DNA of 64,000 nucleotides from an uncultured Acetatifactor sp. Lineage in GTDB: Bacteria; Bacillota; Clostridia; Lachnospirales; Lachnospiraceae. Within the stretch, counting starts at the first letter, position 1. The number at the start of each line of letters is the position of its first letter. Under the pieces are notes generated by a model. That model searched no databases. It had not been told where the DNA came from and saw only the letters and a program-made list of their open reading frames with translations. Position numbers and translations under genes: made by a program. Below are positions 34,729-43,578 of this stretch, piece by piece. The stretch is from the NCBI GenBank assembly GCA_910579755.1, contig CAJTVB010000003.1, positions 152,524-216,523 of the forward strand, read 5' to 3'.

Positions 34729-35751
34729 ATGATTACAGTTGCTTATGTGGGTTTTGGGGTCAGTGTTCGGGAATATCACATTCCCTATGTGGAAAACAGG
34801 GAGGATGTGCGGGTAAAGTATGTCTACCGCCGTCAGGAGGATATTGCGCAGTTTGCCGAATATGAACCCTTTTACCCGGAAATTACTTTTACCACGGATT
34901 TTCAAGAGGTTTTGCAGGATCAAACAGTGGACCTGGTAGTGGTTGCCGCCCCGGACCAATTTCACGTATCCTACGCAAAGGAAATATTAAACGCAGGAAA
35001 GCATGCTTTGATCGAGAAGCCCTTTGCGCCTACGGCGGAAGAGGCCCGGCAGGTCTTTGCCCTGGCAAAGGAAAAGGGTCTGGTGTGCATGCCCAATCAA
35101 AACCGGCGGTTTGACGCGGATTTTCTGGCGGTCAGGCAAGTGCTGGAATCCGGAAAGCTGGGACAGCCTGTGCGCCTGGAAAGCCATTATGATTATTTCA
35201 AGACACATGGATGGTATGACCACTTGGGAACCTTGTATAATCTGGGCGTGCATACGGTGGATCAAGTCATCAGTCTTTGGGGAATGCCGGACCAGATTCA
35301 TCTTGACGTGCGAAGCATACACCATCCCGGTGTGGGTGATGATTATTATGATCTGGAATTTTGGTATGGCAATGCAAAAGCCTCGGTTAACACCAGCATG
35401 TGTGTGCTCATTGACTATCCCCGCTTTACAGTGCACGGCACCAGGGGAAGCTTTACACTGCCTCCCGTAATCCACAACTCCGGTAAAAAGAAAGTGGTGG
35501 GCAGGCATCAAATCAGCACACAGCCTGCACCGGAGGATCGCTGGGGAACTTTAGTCTATATAAATGAGGCCGGCGAAAAAATTACGGAAAAGGTCCCTGT
35601 AGGATGCGCTCATTACGAAAGAATCTATGACAGTATTATCGATGCCATTTCAGGAAAAGCGGAAAAATGCGTAATGGATGAAGAGGTGGTCAGGGTTTTG
35701 GAAATTCTCCAGGAGGCCACAAGGATTGCCAAATCTCATGAAAAGGTATAA
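34729..35751 (+). CDS. Gfo/Idh/MocA family oxidoreductase
   Basis: 340 residues. An N-terminal Rossmann domain (VAYVGFGVSVREYHIPYV, then VDLVVVAAPDQFH) and the family mark EKPFAPTAEEA precede the alpha/beta substrate domain with the GTLYNLGVHTVDQ motif whose His helps catalysis. These enzymes oxidise or reduce sugars, polyols or glycosides with NAD(P); some instead cleave glycosides through a keto intermediate. ATG 34729 follows AAAGGAGG. First of two tandem members, driven by the operator-controlled promoter at 34662. Confidence 0.93.
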   Translation: MITVAYVGFGVSVREYHIPYVENREDVRVKYVYRRQEDIAQFAEYEPFYPEITFTTDFQEVLQDQTVDLVVVAAPDQFHVSYAKEILNAGKHALIEKPFAPTAEEARQVFALAKEKGLVCMPNQNRRFDADFLAVRQVLESGKLGQPVRLESHYDYFKTHGWYDHLGTLYNLGVHTVDQVISLWGMPDQIHLDVRSIHHPGVGDDYYDLEFWYGNAKASVNTSMCVLIDYPRFTVHGTRGSFTLPPVIHNSGKKKVVGRHQISTQPAPEDRWGTLVYINEAGEKITEKVPVGCAHYERIYDSIIDAISGKAEKCVMDEEVVRVLEILQEATRIAKSHEKV

Positions 35752-35786
35752 GCTTTTGTAACAAGGGGTATAAGCTTCTGTAACAA
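35745..35786 (+). repeat. 22-bp tandem duplication between the two oxidoreductase genes
   Basis: GGTATAAGCTTTTGTAACAA (35745-35764) and GGTATAAGCTTCTGTAACAA (35767-35786) differ at one base. The first copy contains the stop codon of the upstream gene, the second is spacer before the next ribosome site (AGGAGG). Confidence 0.8.
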
Positions 35787-35803
35787 AACCAGGAGGTACT
35801 GTA

Positions 35804-36790
35804 ATGAAAGAAATCAGGCTTGGAACCATGGGATCCGGAGTGATTGTTCATTCCATATTGGATCATGTAAAAAATACCGACGGCATAAGTCTGGAGGCCG
35901 TATATTCCAGAACAGAAGAAAAGGGAAGGGCCCTTGCCGGGGAATATGGATGCAGCCGGGTTTATACGGACATGGATGCATTTCTGGGAACCGATGAAAT
36001 CAACACCGTCTATATAGCCACCCCCAATCTGCTGCATTATGAGCAGGCAAAAAAAGCCCTTCTGGCCGGAAAGCATGTGATTCTGGAAAAGCCCTTCTGT
36101 ACCAAGGCCCTGCAGGCAGAGGAGCTGATCCGTCTGGCAAAGGAACAGCATCTGCTTCTTGTGGAGGCTGCTCCCACCACATTCCTTCCAAATTTCCAGA
36201 TTTTAAAGCGGGAGCTTCCAAGAGTAGGCAGAGTAAAACTGGTGCTGGCAAATTACAGTCAGTATTCCAGCCGCTACGACGCGGTGCTGAGAGGAGAGGT
36301 TCCCAATATTTTCAATCCCGCATATGCAGGAGGCTGTCTGATGGATATTAATTTCTATAATGTCTATCTCAATGCGGCATTATTCGGCAGGCCTCAAAAG
36401 GCGGTATATTATCCGAATCGTCATGGGGAGCTGGCCGACACCTCCGGCATAATGGTGATGCAGTATGAGGGCTTTGTATCCACCAACACCGGGGCAAAGG
36501 ATACCTGGGGTGTAAACTTCTTTCAGATTGAAGGCGAACAGGGATATATTTACATTCAGGACGGGTCCAACGGCCTGGCCCGGATACGGGTGGTGACAAA
36601 AAAGGAGGACATCACCTACAACCAGCAGGATAATCCTGACCGCTGGTACTATGAGGTACAAGAATTAACAAGGCTGCTGCTGGCGGACGACTACGATTCC
36701 ATCTATTCCCGGCTGGATATTACGCTAAAGGTCACAGGGATTATAGAGGACGCACGCAGGGCTGCCGGAATTCTGTTTCCGGGGGATTAG
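35804..36790 (+). CDS. Gfo/Idh/MocA family oxidoreductase
   Basis: 328 residues, same fold as its neighbour but divergent in sequence: LGTMGSGVIVHSIL (dinucleotide binding), VYIATPNLLHYEQAKKAL, VILEKPFCTKALQAEELI, and DINFYNVYL in the substrate domain. It resembles members often annotated as putative dehydrogenases of the trans-1,2-dihydrobenzene-diol type. AGGAGG precedes the ATG. It is 52 bases after the first oxidoreductase, hence the same transcript, and a hairpin terminator follows. Two such enzymes in a row could interconvert a sugar and its keto form; this is inference. Confidence 0.93.
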   Translation: MKEIRLGTMGSGVIVHSILDHVKNTDGISLEAVYSRTEEKGRALAGEYGCSRVYTDMDAFLGTDEINTVYIATPNLLHYEQAKKALLAGKHVILEKPFCTKALQAEELIRLAKEQHLLLVEAAPTTFLPNFQILKRELPRVGRVKLVLANYSQYSSRYDAVLRGEVPNIFNPAYAGGCLMDINFYNVYLNAALFGRPQKAVYYPNRHGELADTSGIMVMQYEGFVSTNTGAKDTWGVNFFQIEGEQGYIYIQDGSNGLARIRVVTKKEDITYNQQDNPDRWYYEVQELTRLLLADDYDSIYSRLDITLKVTGIIEDARRAAGILFPGD

Positions 36791-36820
36791 TCGTATCTCA
36801 CATATTGGTTATATCATATG

Positions 36821-36853
36821 GGGGCGTGGAGCATTTGCTCTCCGCCCCTGTTT
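36821..36853 (+). terminator. hairpin terminator after the oxidoreductase pair
   Basis: GGGGCGTGGAGC (36821-36832) pairs imperfectly with GCTCTCCGCCCC (36837-36848) and is followed by TGTTT. The T-run is short, so termination may be partial; it lies between convergent genes. Confidence 0.6.
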
Positions 36854-36886
36854 CAGATATTATAACAGGTGATTTTGTCTGAAGTA

Positions 36887-38245
36887 TTATGTTCTCTGCC
36901 ATTTTCCTCCCAGGTACCGCCGCAGACTCAGCAGGCCGGTGATCGTCCAGGTAAGTCCGCTGCATAGGAAGCAGCCCCACATCCCTATGGCCGGTATCCG
37001 CGTCAGCGGTGCAGCCAGACCGATTCTGCAGCACAACTCCACGATGCCGTTCATGCCCGAATAAACCGTATCTCCCGCACCGTTCAGCGTACCTCTCACC
37101 ACATAAATCAACCCCAGGAAAAAGTAGAAACAGCTGGTAATTCTCAGAGCCTTTATACCAATATCCATCACATCTGAATCTTCCACGAAAACAGATAGAA
37201 TACCATGGCCGAAAAGCTGCATCACAAACAGCATTATCAAGCTGACTCCTCCGATAAATATAAGTCCCGTCCGAAAGCCCTGGCGTACCCGTTCTTTTTT
37301 GCCTGCTCCCACATTCTGACCTGTAAAGGCGGACAGCGCGCTGCTCAGGGAATTGTAAGGCTGCATTACCAGCTGCTCGATCTTGGCAACAGCCGTATTG
37401 GCTGTGACCACCTTTTCCCCGAACCCGTTGACCACCGCCTGCAGGACGATACAGGACAGGGCAATCAGGGCATTCTGGGCCGCAATGGGAAGCCCAAGCC
37501 TCATACACTGCCCCATCAGCTCTCTGTCCGGAATTAGCGCCTTCCCTTCTGGTCGAAACCAGGGAATTCTCCTGTATGCACACAGAAAACTCACCACTGC
37601 TGCCAATGCCTGGGCCGCCACGGTAGCTGCCGCCACCCCGGCCACACCCATTCGAAACCCCAACACCAAAATCAGATCCAACGCCACATTACAGACGCAT
37701 GCAAACACCAGAATGGCCAGGGGCGTGGCCGTATCTCCGAATGCCCTCATTATGGAGGAAAATCCATTATACAAAATACTGGCAATACTTCCCAGAGCCG
37801 TCAGCCGCAGATATATGACCCCATAGGGCATTACCGCGGAAGGCGTATCCATAAGACTCAGAATGTATTCCGCCCCGAAAAAACCTGTCAGAGTAATGAT
37901 AAACGCCGCCCCTGCCAATACATAAAAGCTGTTGTATATGGCCTTCGTCAGCCGTTCCCGCTCCCCGGCTCCAAACAGCATGGCCATCTGAACACCTACT
38001 CCCGCAGACATTCCATAGCCAATGGAAAAAATCAGATAATTAATGGAGCCTGTACAGCCGATTCCTCCCAGTTCATTGCTCCCCACAAATCTTCCCACCA
38101 CAATGGAATCCACCAGGTTATAGAATTGCTGGAAAATATTACCCACCAGCAGCGGAATCGTAAACCGCAGCAACAAAGAAGCAGGTCTTCCTTCTGTCAT
38201 ATCCATCGTTTTTTCCTTTTGGATCCACGCCTTCTTTGCATGCAT
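36887..38245 (-). CDS. MATE family efflux transporter
   Basis: 452 residues, about twelve membrane helices, with the family pattern RFTIPLLVGNIFQQFYNLVD near the N-terminus and the homologous second half from about residue 235. It belongs to the DinF/MepA-like branch. ATG 38245 is preceded by AAGGGGGG seven bases away. It is 45 bases downstream of the glycyl radical enzyme gene on the same strand, so it may be co-expressed and remove a toxic product or accept an unrelated compound. Substrate unknown. Confidence 0.93.
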   Translation of the reverse strand: MHAKKAWIQKEKTMDMTEGRPASLLLRFTIPLLVGNIFQQFYNLVDSIVVGRFVGSNELGGIGCTGSINYLIFSIGYGMSAGVGVQMAMLFGAGERERLTKAIYNSFYVLAGAAFIITLTGFFGAEYILSLMDTPSAVMPYGVIYLRLTALGSIASILYNGFSSIMRAFGDTATPLAILVFACVCNVALDLILVLGFRMGVAGVAAATVAAQALAAVVSFLCAYRRIPWFRPEGKALIPDRELMGQCMRLGLPIAAQNALIALSCIVLQAVVNGFGEKVVTANTAVAKIEQLVMQPYNSLSSALSAFTGQNVGAGKKERVRQGFRTGLIFIGGVSLIMLFVMQLFGHGILSVFVEDSDVMDIGIKALRITSCFYFFLGLIYVVRGTLNGAGDTVYSGMNGIVELCCRIGLAAPLTRIPAIGMWGCFLCSGLTWTITGLLSLRRYLGGKWQRT

Positions 38246-38290
38246 ACCGTATCCCCCCTTCGGCTGAAAATGCAGAACAACTATATTCCC

Positions 38291-40489
38291 TCAATAGAGC
38301 GTCCGGGAAGCGATTTCTCTCTGTACATCCGGCGCCAGGGTCACAAACCTGGCGGAAAAGCCGCCTACCCGCACCAGGAGATTTCCGTAATCCTGCGGTC
38401 TTTCCATGGCCTTCACCAGGTCCTCCCGGCCCAGCACATTGATCATAGCCTGCTGGCCTCCGTTGGCAAAATAAGTCCTCAGAAGCTGCTCCAGAATCTT
38501 TCTGTTTTCTCCGAACAGCTCCTTGGAAAAGGTCATATTCTGCACCGCCCCCGCATGAATGTCCGTGCGCAGCTTCACCAGGGAGTTCAGCATAGCTGTA
38601 GCCGAGCTGGTATCCGTTCCTCCCGCCGGATTGTTGGCGTTTGCCATGGGCTCCCCGGACCGTCTGCCGTCTGCAGAGGCCGCCGTAAACCGTCCCAGCA
38701 CTGTGTTAGCCTCATTATTGATAATCACTACCATATAAGAATGCATTCTCGTAATCCGTTTTTGTTCCCGCACCGAGCTGCAGACAAATTCATGCAAATC
38801 CACGGCCATCTGATCCACCCCATCCAGATCATTGCCGTATTTCTCCGCCTCCAGCAGAAGCCTTCTCTCCTGTTCATAGCCCTGGAAATCGGCTCTCAGC
38901 GCCTCCATCAGCTTTTTGGCTGATATGAGCTTTCTGTCATATACCAAATCCTTAATAGCATAAAGGCTGTTAGCCGTGTTGATGTTTCCATAGGTCTCCA
39001 GCGTACCGCCCAGATACCGGATTCCTCCCCCGCAGATACCCTTTCCTCTCTCCAGGCAGTCCTCCATCAGCATACTGATAAACAGAAACTCTCCCGTCTC
39101 GCCGCAAATGTCATATTCCATCTGCTCCTGTCTGGCCAGTATATCAAAATACCAGCTCAGCTGCTTTTTATATGCGTCGTAAAATTCCTCAAAGCTTTCA
39201 AAGTCCGTCAGACTTCCAAGCTTACGGCCCAGAGGCTTATTTTCCCATATATCCTGCCCGTCAAAAATGGTGACCTCCAGCGCCTTCAGCAAATTGATGA
39301 TACCATTGGGTGAACCCAGACTTTTCTTGTTCAGCACATATTCCCCGCAGCCGAAAAACACATAGTCCTCCGCTTCCTTTTCCGTCACCTGAAAAGCCTT
39401 CTGCACCGACGGAATATTCACATCGTCATTGTACAGCATGGGATAAATCTTTCCTTCTCCGATCACATCCAGCGCCTTTTCCATTAACGCCGGATTCTGA
39501 CCCTCATAAAATCGCAGAGACAGCTGGGGTTCTGCCTGAGCTGTGATCCGCGAAGCCTCCATGGCCAGCAGGGCGAAGCGGTCTGCCGCGGACTCATTAT
39601 GCCTCCCCCTTCCGCCGATAATTACCCGGCCATGAAACACTGTTTTCCGGGCATCTATAAGCCTCCACAGGCAGCACAGATACTCCAGCGCCTCCTCCCG
39701 GGTAAGACTTCCCGCCTCCAGATCACGCTCCAGATAATCCCCCAGGTAATCGTCCATTCTGCCATAATTGAGCACCCCGCTGATCAGGCTGTACAGCCAC
39801 GCCAGCTGCAGAGCCTCCTGAAATGCAGTCGGCGCCTGTCGGGCAATTTTTTCCAATACATCTGCCATGTCCTCCCGGCCCTGCCGGCGAAGCTGGCTCC
39901 CGTATTGCCTGCACACCTGGGAGAGGGTATCCAGGGCCATGCTGCAGGCCTCATAAAACGATGCATCCCGGCCCTCCTCCAAAGCTTTCCTCCGCATTTG
40001 CTCCACTTCCTGCTTCATTCCCCCAAGTCCCAGGCGAAGCAGCTTATCATAGTCCAGGTATGCTCCTACCACTCTGTAGAGAGGAAATGCCACCTGAGAA
40101 TGCTCCCAATAAATGTCCTCCGGCATAGCTCCTGCTATATCCTCAGGATATCGGCTCCGCAAAACATATCTGGTCTCCTGGGTCTTCCAGTATTCCAGAA
40201 GGCCGCGCACCTCCTCCTTTGCGGCAGCATCCGCTCCCTCCGCCTCCAGAGCCTCCAGCGCCCTGGCCTCGTCATAAAAATACCCTACGCTCCTGCCCAA
40301 AAGCGGCTCGTTGGAAAATCCCACGGGAAGAATCCTCAGCCTTCCCGCCACCCTGTCCCCGGGTTCAGCCGGAAGAAACATATACCGGCTCATAACCTCT
40401 ACACACCTGGCCTCCCTGACAGCTGGACTTTTCTCTCCGCACTCTCTGTAGACCTTTGTAAACTCTTTGATATATTCATAAAATGTCAT
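38291..40489 (-). CDS. glycyl radical enzyme (pyruvate formate-lyase-like), unknown substrate
   Basis: 732 residues counted from ATG 40489 (GGAGG eight bases upstream; the frame is open further up but runs into the promoter). The active-site cysteine is in FFGCGEYV (Cys381, with Glu383 as in the CxE of dehydratase-type members) and the radical glycine in RVGGFSARF (Gly710). The usual Ser/Ala before and Tyr after that glycine are Gly and Phe here. It would use a thiyl radical to cleave or dehydrate a substrate, strictly without oxygen. The activase gene diverges from it, sharing a promoter region with a LacI-type operator. It is shorter than PFL (~760) and choline or glycerol lyases (~790-850). 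Confidence 0.88.
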   Translation of the reverse strand: MTFYEYIKEFTKVYRECGEKSPAVREARCVEVMSRYMFLPAEPGDRVAGRLRILPVGFSNEPLLGRSVGYFYDEARALEALEAEGADAAAKEEVRGLLEYWKTQETRYVLRSRYPEDIAGAMPEDIYWEHSQVAFPLYRVVGAYLDYDKLLRLGLGGMKQEVEQMRRKALEEGRDASFYEACSMALDTLSQVCRQYGSQLRRQGREDMADVLEKIARQAPTAFQEALQLAWLYSLISGVLNYGRMDDYLGDYLERDLEAGSLTREEALEYLCCLWRLIDARKTVFHGRVIIGGRGRHNESAADRFALLAMEASRITAQAEPQLSLRFYEGQNPALMEKALDVIGEGKIYPMLYNDDVNIPSVQKAFQVTEKEAEDYVFFGCGEYVLNKKSLGSPNGIINLLKALEVTIFDGQDIWENKPLGRKLGSLTDFESFEEFYDAYKKQLSWYFDILARQEQMEYDICGETGEFLFISMLMEDCLERGKGICGGGIRYLGGTLETYGNINTANSLYAIKDLVYDRKLISAKKLMEALRADFQGYEQERRLLLEAEKYGNDLDGVDQMAVDLHEFVCSSVREQKRITRMHSYMVVIINNEANTVLGRFTAASADGRRSGEPMANANNPAGGTDTSSATAMLNSLVKLRTDIHAGAVQNMTFSKELFGENRKILEQLLRTYFANGGQQAMINVLGREDLVKAMERPQDYGNLLVRVGGFSARFVTLAPDVQREIASRTLY

Positions 40490-40523
40490 AGGGCACCTCC
40501 ATTCCCGCCCGGCGGGTAATTCA

Positions 40524-40552
40524 TTGACAGAAAAAAGCTTTTGGCTTATGAT
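40524..40552 (+). promoter_or_regulatory. strong sigma-70-type promoter of the activase gene
   Basis: TTGACA (40524-40529), 17 bases, TATGAT (40547-40552): close to consensus. The start of transcription would fall about six bases before the operator at 40565. Confidence 0.8.
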
Positions 40553-40564
40553 AATAGTGACATT

Positions 40565-40580
40565 GATTAAACGTTTACTC
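40565..40580. promoter_or_regulatory. LacI-type operator, site 3
   Basis: GATTAAACGTTTACTC (minus strand GAGTAAACGTTTAATC). It sits immediately downstream of the activase promoter and upstream of the divergent glycyl radical enzyme, so one repressor could shut both. Confidence 0.75.
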
Positions 40581-40595
40581 TTAGAAAGGAATCCT

Positions 40596-41465
40596 ATGGG
40601 AATCATATTCGACATACAGCGTTTCTGCTATCATGATGGTCCGGGCATCCGAACCACCGTTTTCTTTAAGGGCTGTCAGCTTCGCTGCGCCTGGTGCCAC
40701 AATCCGGAATCTTTTCGCATACAGCCCCAGCTGCGGTATAGCTCCCGGCTGTGCACCGGATGCGGGCAATGCGTGTCCCCATGCCCCAGGCAGGCTCACA
40801 GCTTTTTGGACGGCATGCACAAGGTTGATTTTACCGCCTGCATCGCCTGCGGAGCCTGTGTGGATGCCTGCCCCTCCCGAGCACTGAAGATAACAGGCTA
40901 TGAGGCCGATCCCCAACAGATCATGGACGTGGTGCTGAAGGACCGCCGTTATTACGGAATCGAGGGCGGCCTTACCGTTTCCGGCGGCGAACCCACCCTG
41001 CAGCCGGATTTTCTGCTGGAGCTTCTCTCCCTGGCCCGGCAGGAACAAATCCACACCTGTCTGGAAACCAACGGCTATATCCCTGCCCATGTGCTGGAGG
41101 CCCTGCTTCCTCTCACCGATCTGTTCCTGCTGGATTATAAGCTCACGGATCCGGAGGAGCTGCAGCGCTGCACACAGGCTCAGGGGCCTCTCTGGGAGCA
41201 CACTCTCAAACGTCTGCAGGAAACCTCCAGGCCGGTGGTGCTGCGCCTGCCCATCATTCCCGGCATCAACGATCTTCCGGAGCATATTTCACAGGCTGCC
41301 GCCCTGGCAAAGACCCACTCCTGTATCCGCAAAACCGAAATTATGCCCTACCATTCTCTGGGCGCGGGCAAATGGGATGAGCTGGGTCTGACCTACGCCC
41401 TTGCAGGAACCGCCGACCCGGATCCGGAACAAAAGCGCTGCTGGGACAGAATCCTCCATCCATAA
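40596..41465 (+). CDS. glycyl radical enzyme activating enzyme
   Basis: 289 residues from ATG 40596 (AAAGGA upstream). The radical SAM motif is GCQLRCAWC (Cys27, Cys31, Cys34) and is followed by a ferredoxin insert with two 4Fe-4S sites (CTGCGQC...CP and CIACGAC...CP), as in activases of dehydratase-type glycyl radical enzymes rather than PflA. The SAM-binding GGLTVSGGEPTLQ follows. It would abstract H from the radical glycine of the enzyme at 38291. The last 73 bases overlap the end of the ROK kinase gene on the other strand. Confidence 0.94.
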   Translation: MGIIFDIQRFCYHDGPGIRTTVFFKGCQLRCAWCHNPESFRIQPQLRYSSRLCTGCGQCVSPCPRQAHSFLDGMHKVDFTACIACGACVDACPSRALKITGYEADPQQIMDVVLKDRRYYGIEGGLTVSGGEPTLQPDFLLELLSLARQEQIHTCLETNGYIPAHVLEALLPLTDLFLLDYKLTDPEELQRCTQAQGPLWEHTLKRLQETSRPVVLRLPIIPGINDLPEHISQAAALAKTHSCIRKTEIMPYHSLGAGKWDELGLTYALAGTADPDPEQKRCWDRILHP

Positions 41466-42340
41466 ATTCCTGCGCCGATCACTCCGTTTTCCTGAGTGGC
41501 CGCAGAATAAAGCAGCCTCAGGTTCTGTTCCGGAAAAGGCTTTCTGGTATGTCTGCGGATATACTGCTCCAGTAGCTCCACAGGAAAATCCTCCATCTGC
41601 AAAAGCCCCCCGCCTAAGATCACATAGTCCGGATCCAGAATATTCACTTCGCATGCCACCGTGGCTCCCATAGCTTCCACCTGCGCGCGAATTTGGGGCG
41701 TGTCCCCGTGAAGCCTGTAAATGTCCTTAATCCCTGTTCCCGGAAAATCCTTTTCACACAGCTCCTCCAGGTACTTTCCCCCTCCCATGGCTTCCACACA
41801 GTTGGGGTTGCCGCATCCGCACCGGCTGTGAGAATGAAGCTGCGGAATATGTCCCAGTTCCCCTGCCACACCGTTTCTTCCATATAGCAGACGCCCATTA
41901 ATATATATTCCATTACCGATGCCTGTGCCAAAATAAATGCCAATCACCGTCTTTTCTCCCAGCAGTCCGAAACGATCCAAATCATGCAAAAGAAGCAGAT
42001 TCACGTCCCGCTCCAAAAATACGGGAATTTGAAGCTTTTCCTCCAAGAAATCCGCCACAGAAATGTCGTTAAGTCCCGGTATGTTCGGGGTGGAAAGCAC
42101 ATGACGCCTGGTGCGGTCAATAGTGGAGGGAAAGCCCAGAGACACCCCGCGGATCTGAAACTGTTCCCTGTACTGTGCCGCATACCCCCGGATCAGCTCT
42201 GCCAGTCCCTCCATAAAACCCTTTTCCGCCAATGCTCCCGTACCTGTCATCCTCTGGCCGTATAGCCGGTTTTCCCTGTCCACCAAACCAATCCGGCAAT
42301 TTGTCCCTCCAATATCCAAGCATAAAATCACTTCCGTCAT
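41393..42340 (-). CDS. ROK family sugar kinase, D-allose kinase (AlsK)-like
   Basis: 315 residues. Phosphate-binding LDIGGTNCRIGL (Asp9), GFPSTIDRT, STPNIPGL and ERDVNLLLLHD (Asp112, catalytic base) and the zinc motif CGCGNPNCVEAMGGG are present. The order of blocks, including RDVN, GVAGELGHIP and LGGGLLQMEDFP, resembles AlsK more than glucokinase or NagC, but I cannot fix the sugar. It phosphorylates a hexose in the cytoplasm. It lies downstream of the LacI gene with an operator copy (42413) in its leader, so it is part of the regulon. Confidence 0.9.
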   Translation of the reverse strand: MTEVILCLDIGGTNCRIGLVDRENRLYGQRMTGTGALAEKGFMEGLAELIRGYAAQYREQFQIRGVSLGFPSTIDRTRRHVLSTPNIPGLNDISVADFLEEKLQIPVFLERDVNLLLLHDLDRFGLLGEKTVIGIYFGTGIGNGIYINGRLLYGRNGVAGELGHIPQLHSHSRCGCGNPNCVEAMGGGKYLEELCEKDFPGTGIKDIYRLHGDTPQIRAQVEAMGATVACEVNILDPDYVILGGGLLQMEDFPVELLEQYIRRHTRKPFPEQNLRLLYSAATQENGVIGAGIYGWRILSQQRFCSGSGSAVPARA

Positions 42341-42412
42341 ATTAGTCTGTCCCCTTTACGTTTTTCCGGATTCCATCCGTAGCTTTACATGCAGTCCCCG
42401 AATCGCCGCTGT

Positions 42413-42428
42413 GGTTAATCGTTTTCTC
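42413..42428. promoter_or_regulatory. LacI-type operator, site 4
   Basis: GGTTAATCGTTTTCTC (minus strand GAGAAAACGATTAACC), between the LacI gene end and the ROK kinase start. A weak promoter (TTAGGC-17-CATGAT on the minus strand) would place it directly downstream of the -10. Confidence 0.55.
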
Positions 42429-42472
42429 ATCATGGACAAAAGAAAGAGGCTGCCTAACCCCTTTCCCCGCCA

Positions 42473-43504
42473 TTATTCATATTTTTTGGGCATCTTCCTT
42501 CCTCTGGTAGATTCCCGCACATTCAGATATACCGGCACCTTCACCTCCTCCTGCAGTGCGCTTTCTCCGCCCAATATACGAAAAAGCTGTTCCACCACTG
42601 TTTTCCCCATAATATCAATCTGCTGATGAACCGTGGTAATGGGCACGGCGTTGAACTGCGTAATAGAAATATCATCATACCCCACCAGCTTTACCTCCTC
42701 CGGAATGCTGTAGCCGTGCTCAGTCAGCGCGTTATAGCATCCCAGCGCCAGCCAGTCAGAGGTGGCAAAAATCCCGTCGTAAATGAAATCCTCCGCATCC
42801 AGCAGCCTGCTCATGGTTTCATATGCCGCACGGTAATTTACCTGATCCAAATAGACCACATGAATGGCATCAGCCTCTCTGCCGCCCTGTACCAGCGCCT
42901 TCACATATCCCTCAAATCGTTCGGAATATGCGGAAATCTTTTTCCTGCTGGTTAACAGCAGAATATTTTCACATCCGCATTCCATCAGCTCTCTGGTAGC
43001 AAGAAAACCTCCCTGGATATTGTCGCTGGATATCATGCAGTAATTTCCCTTGGTCTCATCGGGAATCCGGTCAATAAATACAGTGGGAAGGTCCTTGATC
43101 ATATGCTCTATGTTGGACATCCCCCCTGACACATACACCAGACTGCACACATTCTGCATAGCCATCATGCGGACTCTTTTCCGTTCCGTCTCCTCATCCT
43201 CGTCCGTATTGCACAGGAATGTTTCATAGCCCTTGGAGAAGAGATTTTTTTCGATCTCGTACACCAGCTTCATAAAGAATTCATTGGTGATGTCCGGTAC
43301 AATAATTCCCACGTTCTTCATCTTCTGAGTCCGCAGTCCCTTTGCCACCAGATTGGGGACATAATTATTTTTCCTGATAATGTCCATGACGCGCTTTTCC
43401 GTCTCTTTGGAATAGCGGCCGTTTTTGTTGATCACCCGGGAAACCGTCGCAATGGAAACACCCGCCTGCTTTGATATGTCCTTGATGGAAATATTACCGT
43501 TCAT
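42473..43504 (-). CDS. LacI-family transcriptional regulator, likely master of the island
   Basis: 343 residues. The N-terminal helix-turn-helix ISIKDISKQAGVSIATVSRV with the hinge-side INKNGRYSKETEKRV is typical, followed by a periplasmic-binding-like sensor domain (NVGIIVPDITNEFFMKLV, DNIQGGFLATRELMECG, VPITTVHQQID). It should bind palindromes of the xGTAAACGxTTACx class, exactly the motif found at six places between 34.5 and 46.6 kb. The inducer is probably a sugar or sugar phosphate handled by the neighbouring kinases and isomerase. It stands between the D-lyxose isomerase and ROK kinase genes, all leftward. Confidence 0.94.
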   Translation of the reverse strand: MNGNISIKDISKQAGVSIATVSRVINKNGRYSKETEKRVMDIIRKNNYVPNLVAKGLRTQKMKNVGIIVPDITNEFFMKLVYEIEKNLFSKGYETFLCNTDEDEETERKRVRMMAMQNVCSLVYVSGGMSNIEHMIKDLPTVFIDRIPDETKGNYCMISSDNIQGGFLATRELMECGCENILLLTSRKKISAYSERFEGYVKALVQGGREADAIHVVYLDQVNYRAAYETMSRLLDAEDFIYDGIFATSDWLALGCYNALTEHGYSIPEEVKLVGYDDISITQFNAVPITTVHQQIDIMGKTVVEQLFRILGGESALQEEVKVPVYLNVRESTRGRKMPKKYE

Positions 43505-43578
43505 CCCGATGTATCCCCCCGTCCTCTCAGATATGGATCACTCTTTATTATATACATAAACTGCCGTAAAATCAAGAA

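Noticed and set aside
38291..40489. Pyruvate formate-lyase (pflB)
   Set aside because: PFL needs two adjacent active-site cysteines; here only one is present (GCGE), and the activase has the ferredoxin insert that PflA lacks.
41393..42340. Glucokinase
   Set aside because: Motif order and blocks such as STPNIPG and RDVN fit AlsK-like ROK kinases better; the sugar is left open.
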